Below, piece after piece: positions 62,735 through 64,000 of a DNA stretch of 64,000 nt (positions are counted from its first letter, which is position 1; each line of letters begins with the position of its first letter). The position numbers and the translations under genes are program-made. This DNA comes from Solwaraspora sp. WMMD791 (lineage in GTDB: Bacteria; Actinomycetota; Actinomycetes; Mycobacteriales; Micromonosporaceae): NCBI RefSeq assembly GCF_029581195.1, contig NZ_CP120737.1, forward strand, positions 3,697,001 through 3,761,000. Reading direction: 5' to 3'. The notes below the pieces were generated by a model. It was not told the origin of the DNA, made no database searches, and was given only the letters and a program-made list of their open reading frames with translations.

Positions 62735-62899
62735 CCACCCACCCGAACGTAGTGCTGCTGCCCGTCGGCTTCACCGTCGGAGCGTACGTCGACGGCAGCA
62801 CGCCCGTCGGACCCGGAGACGCATCTGCCGCCGGCCCGGCTGGTGCAGGAGCATCAGGAGCAGGAGCAGGCGTCCGATCCGGACTGACCGAGGGACGAG

Positions 62900-64000
62900 T
62901 CAGGGTTTCGCCGGGGCGGTGTCGCCGTACAACCAGGCGTCGAAGAACTCCCGCAGCGGCTGTCCGGTGACCCGCTCGGCGACCGTGACGAACTGCTCGG
63001 TGGTGGCGTTGCCGCCCCGGTACTCGCCGGCCCAGGTGCGCAGCAGCCGGAAGAAGGCGTCGTCGCCGACGGTCCGGCGCAGCGCGTGCACCGTCATCCC
63101 GCCGCGCTTGTAGACCGCCTGACTGAAGATCCCCGCCGGGCCGGGGTCGCCGGCCGGCTTCGTCCAGTCGATCCGGTCGTACTCCCGGTCGAACATCTCG
63201 TCGGCGGTGGCGACACCGTCGTGTTCGGACCACAACCATTCGGCGTACGTCGCGAAGCCCTCGTTGAGCCACATGTCCCGCCACTGCCGCAGCGACACGC
63301 TGTTGCCGAACCACTGGTGGCCGAGCTCGTGCGCGACCACCCAGGTCTCCGGACCACGGTCGAAGAACACGTCGCCGTACACCGGCCGGGACTGCGTCTC
63401 CAGGGCGTATCGGATCCGCTCGTCGCTGACCACGATCCCGCCGTACGCGTCCACCGGGTACGGTCCGAACACCGTCTCCAGGTAGTCGGCGATCTCCCCG
63501 GTGCGAGCCATCGCCTGCTCGGCCGTACCTCCCTCGGGCAGGTCGGCGTCGACGGCGATCACCATCGGCCGGCCGGCGTGGGTGCTGGACTCCACCCGGT
63601 AGTCGCCGATCACCAGGGTGGTCAGATAGCTGGCCAGCGGGGTGGACTCCGACCAGCGCCAAGTGGTCCAGCCGTCGGCGGTGGTGGTCTCCCCCGGCGC
63701 ACCGATGCTCAGCGCCGCCAACCCGTCCGGCACGGCGATTTCGAGGTCGAAGGTCGCCTTGTCCGACGGGTGGTCGTTGACCGGGAACCAGGTGCTTGCC
63801 GACTCGGGCTGACCGAGCGCGATCGCCCCGTCGTCGGTGACCTGGAAGCCGCCCTCGCCGAAGTCGCGACTGACCAACGGCTCCGGCCGGCCGCCGTAGT
63901 CGACGACGACGGTGAACGCCGACCCCTCGGGTAGCCCGGCGGCCGGGGTGACGACCAGCTCGTCGCCGTCGCGGGTGTGCTGTGCCGGCCGGCCGTCGAC
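62900..64000 (-). CDS. M1-family metallopeptidase, C-terminal part
   Basis: The last 366 residues of an aminopeptidase N-like zinc enzyme; the N-terminus lies past position 64000. The Zn-binding and catalytic motif HELGHQWFGNSVSLRQWRDM-WLNEGFATYAEW contains HExxH and the third ligand Glu 18 residues on. The substrate-binding element FATYAEW and RIRYALETQSRPVYG (the GxMEN-like region, here lacking the canonical GAMEN) are visible, as is VYKRGGMTVHALRRTVGDDA. The C-terminus ends EFFDAWLYGDTAPAKP. Actinobacterial homologues are often secreted lipoproteins. Confidence 0.92.
   Translation of the reverse strand, partial: VDGRPAQHTRDGDELVVTPAAGLPEGSAFTVVVDYGGRPEPLVSRDFGEGGFQVTDDGAIALGQPESASTWFPVNDHPSDKATFDLEIAVPDGLAALSIGAPGETTTADGWTTWRWSESTPLASYLTTLVIGDYRVESSTHAGRPMVIAVDADLPEGGTAEQAMARTGEIADYLETVFGPYPVDAYGGIVVSDERIRYALETQSRPVYGDVFFDRGPETWVVAHELGHQWFGNSVSLRQWRDMWLNEGFATYAEWLWSEHDGVATADEMFDREYDRIDWTKPAGDPGPAGIFSQAVYKRGGMTVHALRRTVGDDAFFRLLRTWAGEYRGGNATTEQFVTVAERVTGQPLREFFDAWLYGDTAPAKP

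Noticed and set aside
62752-62970. A 72-codon plus-strand frame near the window end
   Set aside because: Ala/Gly-rich, and its second half is antisense to the M1 peptidase C-terminus.

Overview
The window is chromosomal DNA of a very GC-rich actinomycete, most likely a member of the Micromonosporaceae (Micromonospora/Salinispora-like). The evidence is the extreme third-position GC, many GTG starts and ATGA/GTGA overlaps, an XRE/DUF5753-type regulator, PspC-domain proteins, a eukaryotic-type NADP isocitrate dehydrogenase, and the actinobacterial gene order sucCD / DUF6350 / purN-purH. No rRNA, tRNA, insertion sequence, prophage or CRISPR array was seen. Nearly every convergent gene junction carries a long, almost perfect hairpin, usually without a U-tract.

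Layout. 1-4690 (minus): mazG-like gene (cut by the window edge), SurA-like lipoprotein, mfd. 4691-7240: a small GntR regulator with a near-palindromic operator, a DUF559 nuclease-like protein, and a decayed LD-carboxypeptidase. 7392-10274: ppc. 10381-13919 (minus): two ABC ATPase/permease pairs in one overlapping operon. 14182-16878: an APS kinase fused to a degenerate ATP-sulfurylase-like domain, then a sulfotransferase (PAPS synthesis and use). 16994-19010: short ORF, DeoR regulator and galT. 19184-21532: small membrane protein, two hypotheticals and the XRE regulator. 22016-28293 (minus): icd, mdh, folD, pentapeptide-repeat protein, purH, purN (TCA cycle, one-carbon and purine metabolism). 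28436-32982: two DUF4190 membrane proteins, DUF6350 protein, sucD, sucC. 33352-36069: solitary B12-binding protein and two M23 peptidases. 36148-39228: pcrA, and divergently a chorismate mutase preceded by what looks like an aromatic-amino-acid attenuator. 39379-45231 (minus): a five-gene oligopeptide ABC importer. 45691-49778: a LiaFSR-like envelope-stress system (response regulator, PspC-domain histidine kinase, divergent PspC/LiaF-like protein). 49858-52223: psd and pssA, convergent phospholipid genes. 52413-54318: two adjacent double-Nudix proteins. 54488-58680: PspC protein, guaA, GMC oxidoreductase, YdeI-family protein. 58688-62734: NTF2-like pseudogene, DUF4291 protein, and a three-gene module of a small protein, a large alpha/beta-hydrolase and a small protein that repeats the hydrolase's C-terminal domain. 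62900-64000: an M1 aminopeptidase cut by the window edge.

The strongest unexpected signal is upstream of the chorismate mutase gene. A promoter places the transcription start on a GTG codon. The resulting leaderless 22-residue peptide contains the run Phe-Tyr-Phe-Thr-Tyr, encoded by AT-rich codons, and is followed by a strong terminator-like hairpin before the gene. This is the layout of classical ribosome-mediated attenuation. Other items worth a second look are the hydrolase module with its duplicated C-terminal domain, the PSD with an extra Rossmann-like N-terminal domain, the degenerate sulfurylase-APS kinase, a perfect hairpin abutting the sulfotransferase ribosome-binding site, and two genes caught in decay.
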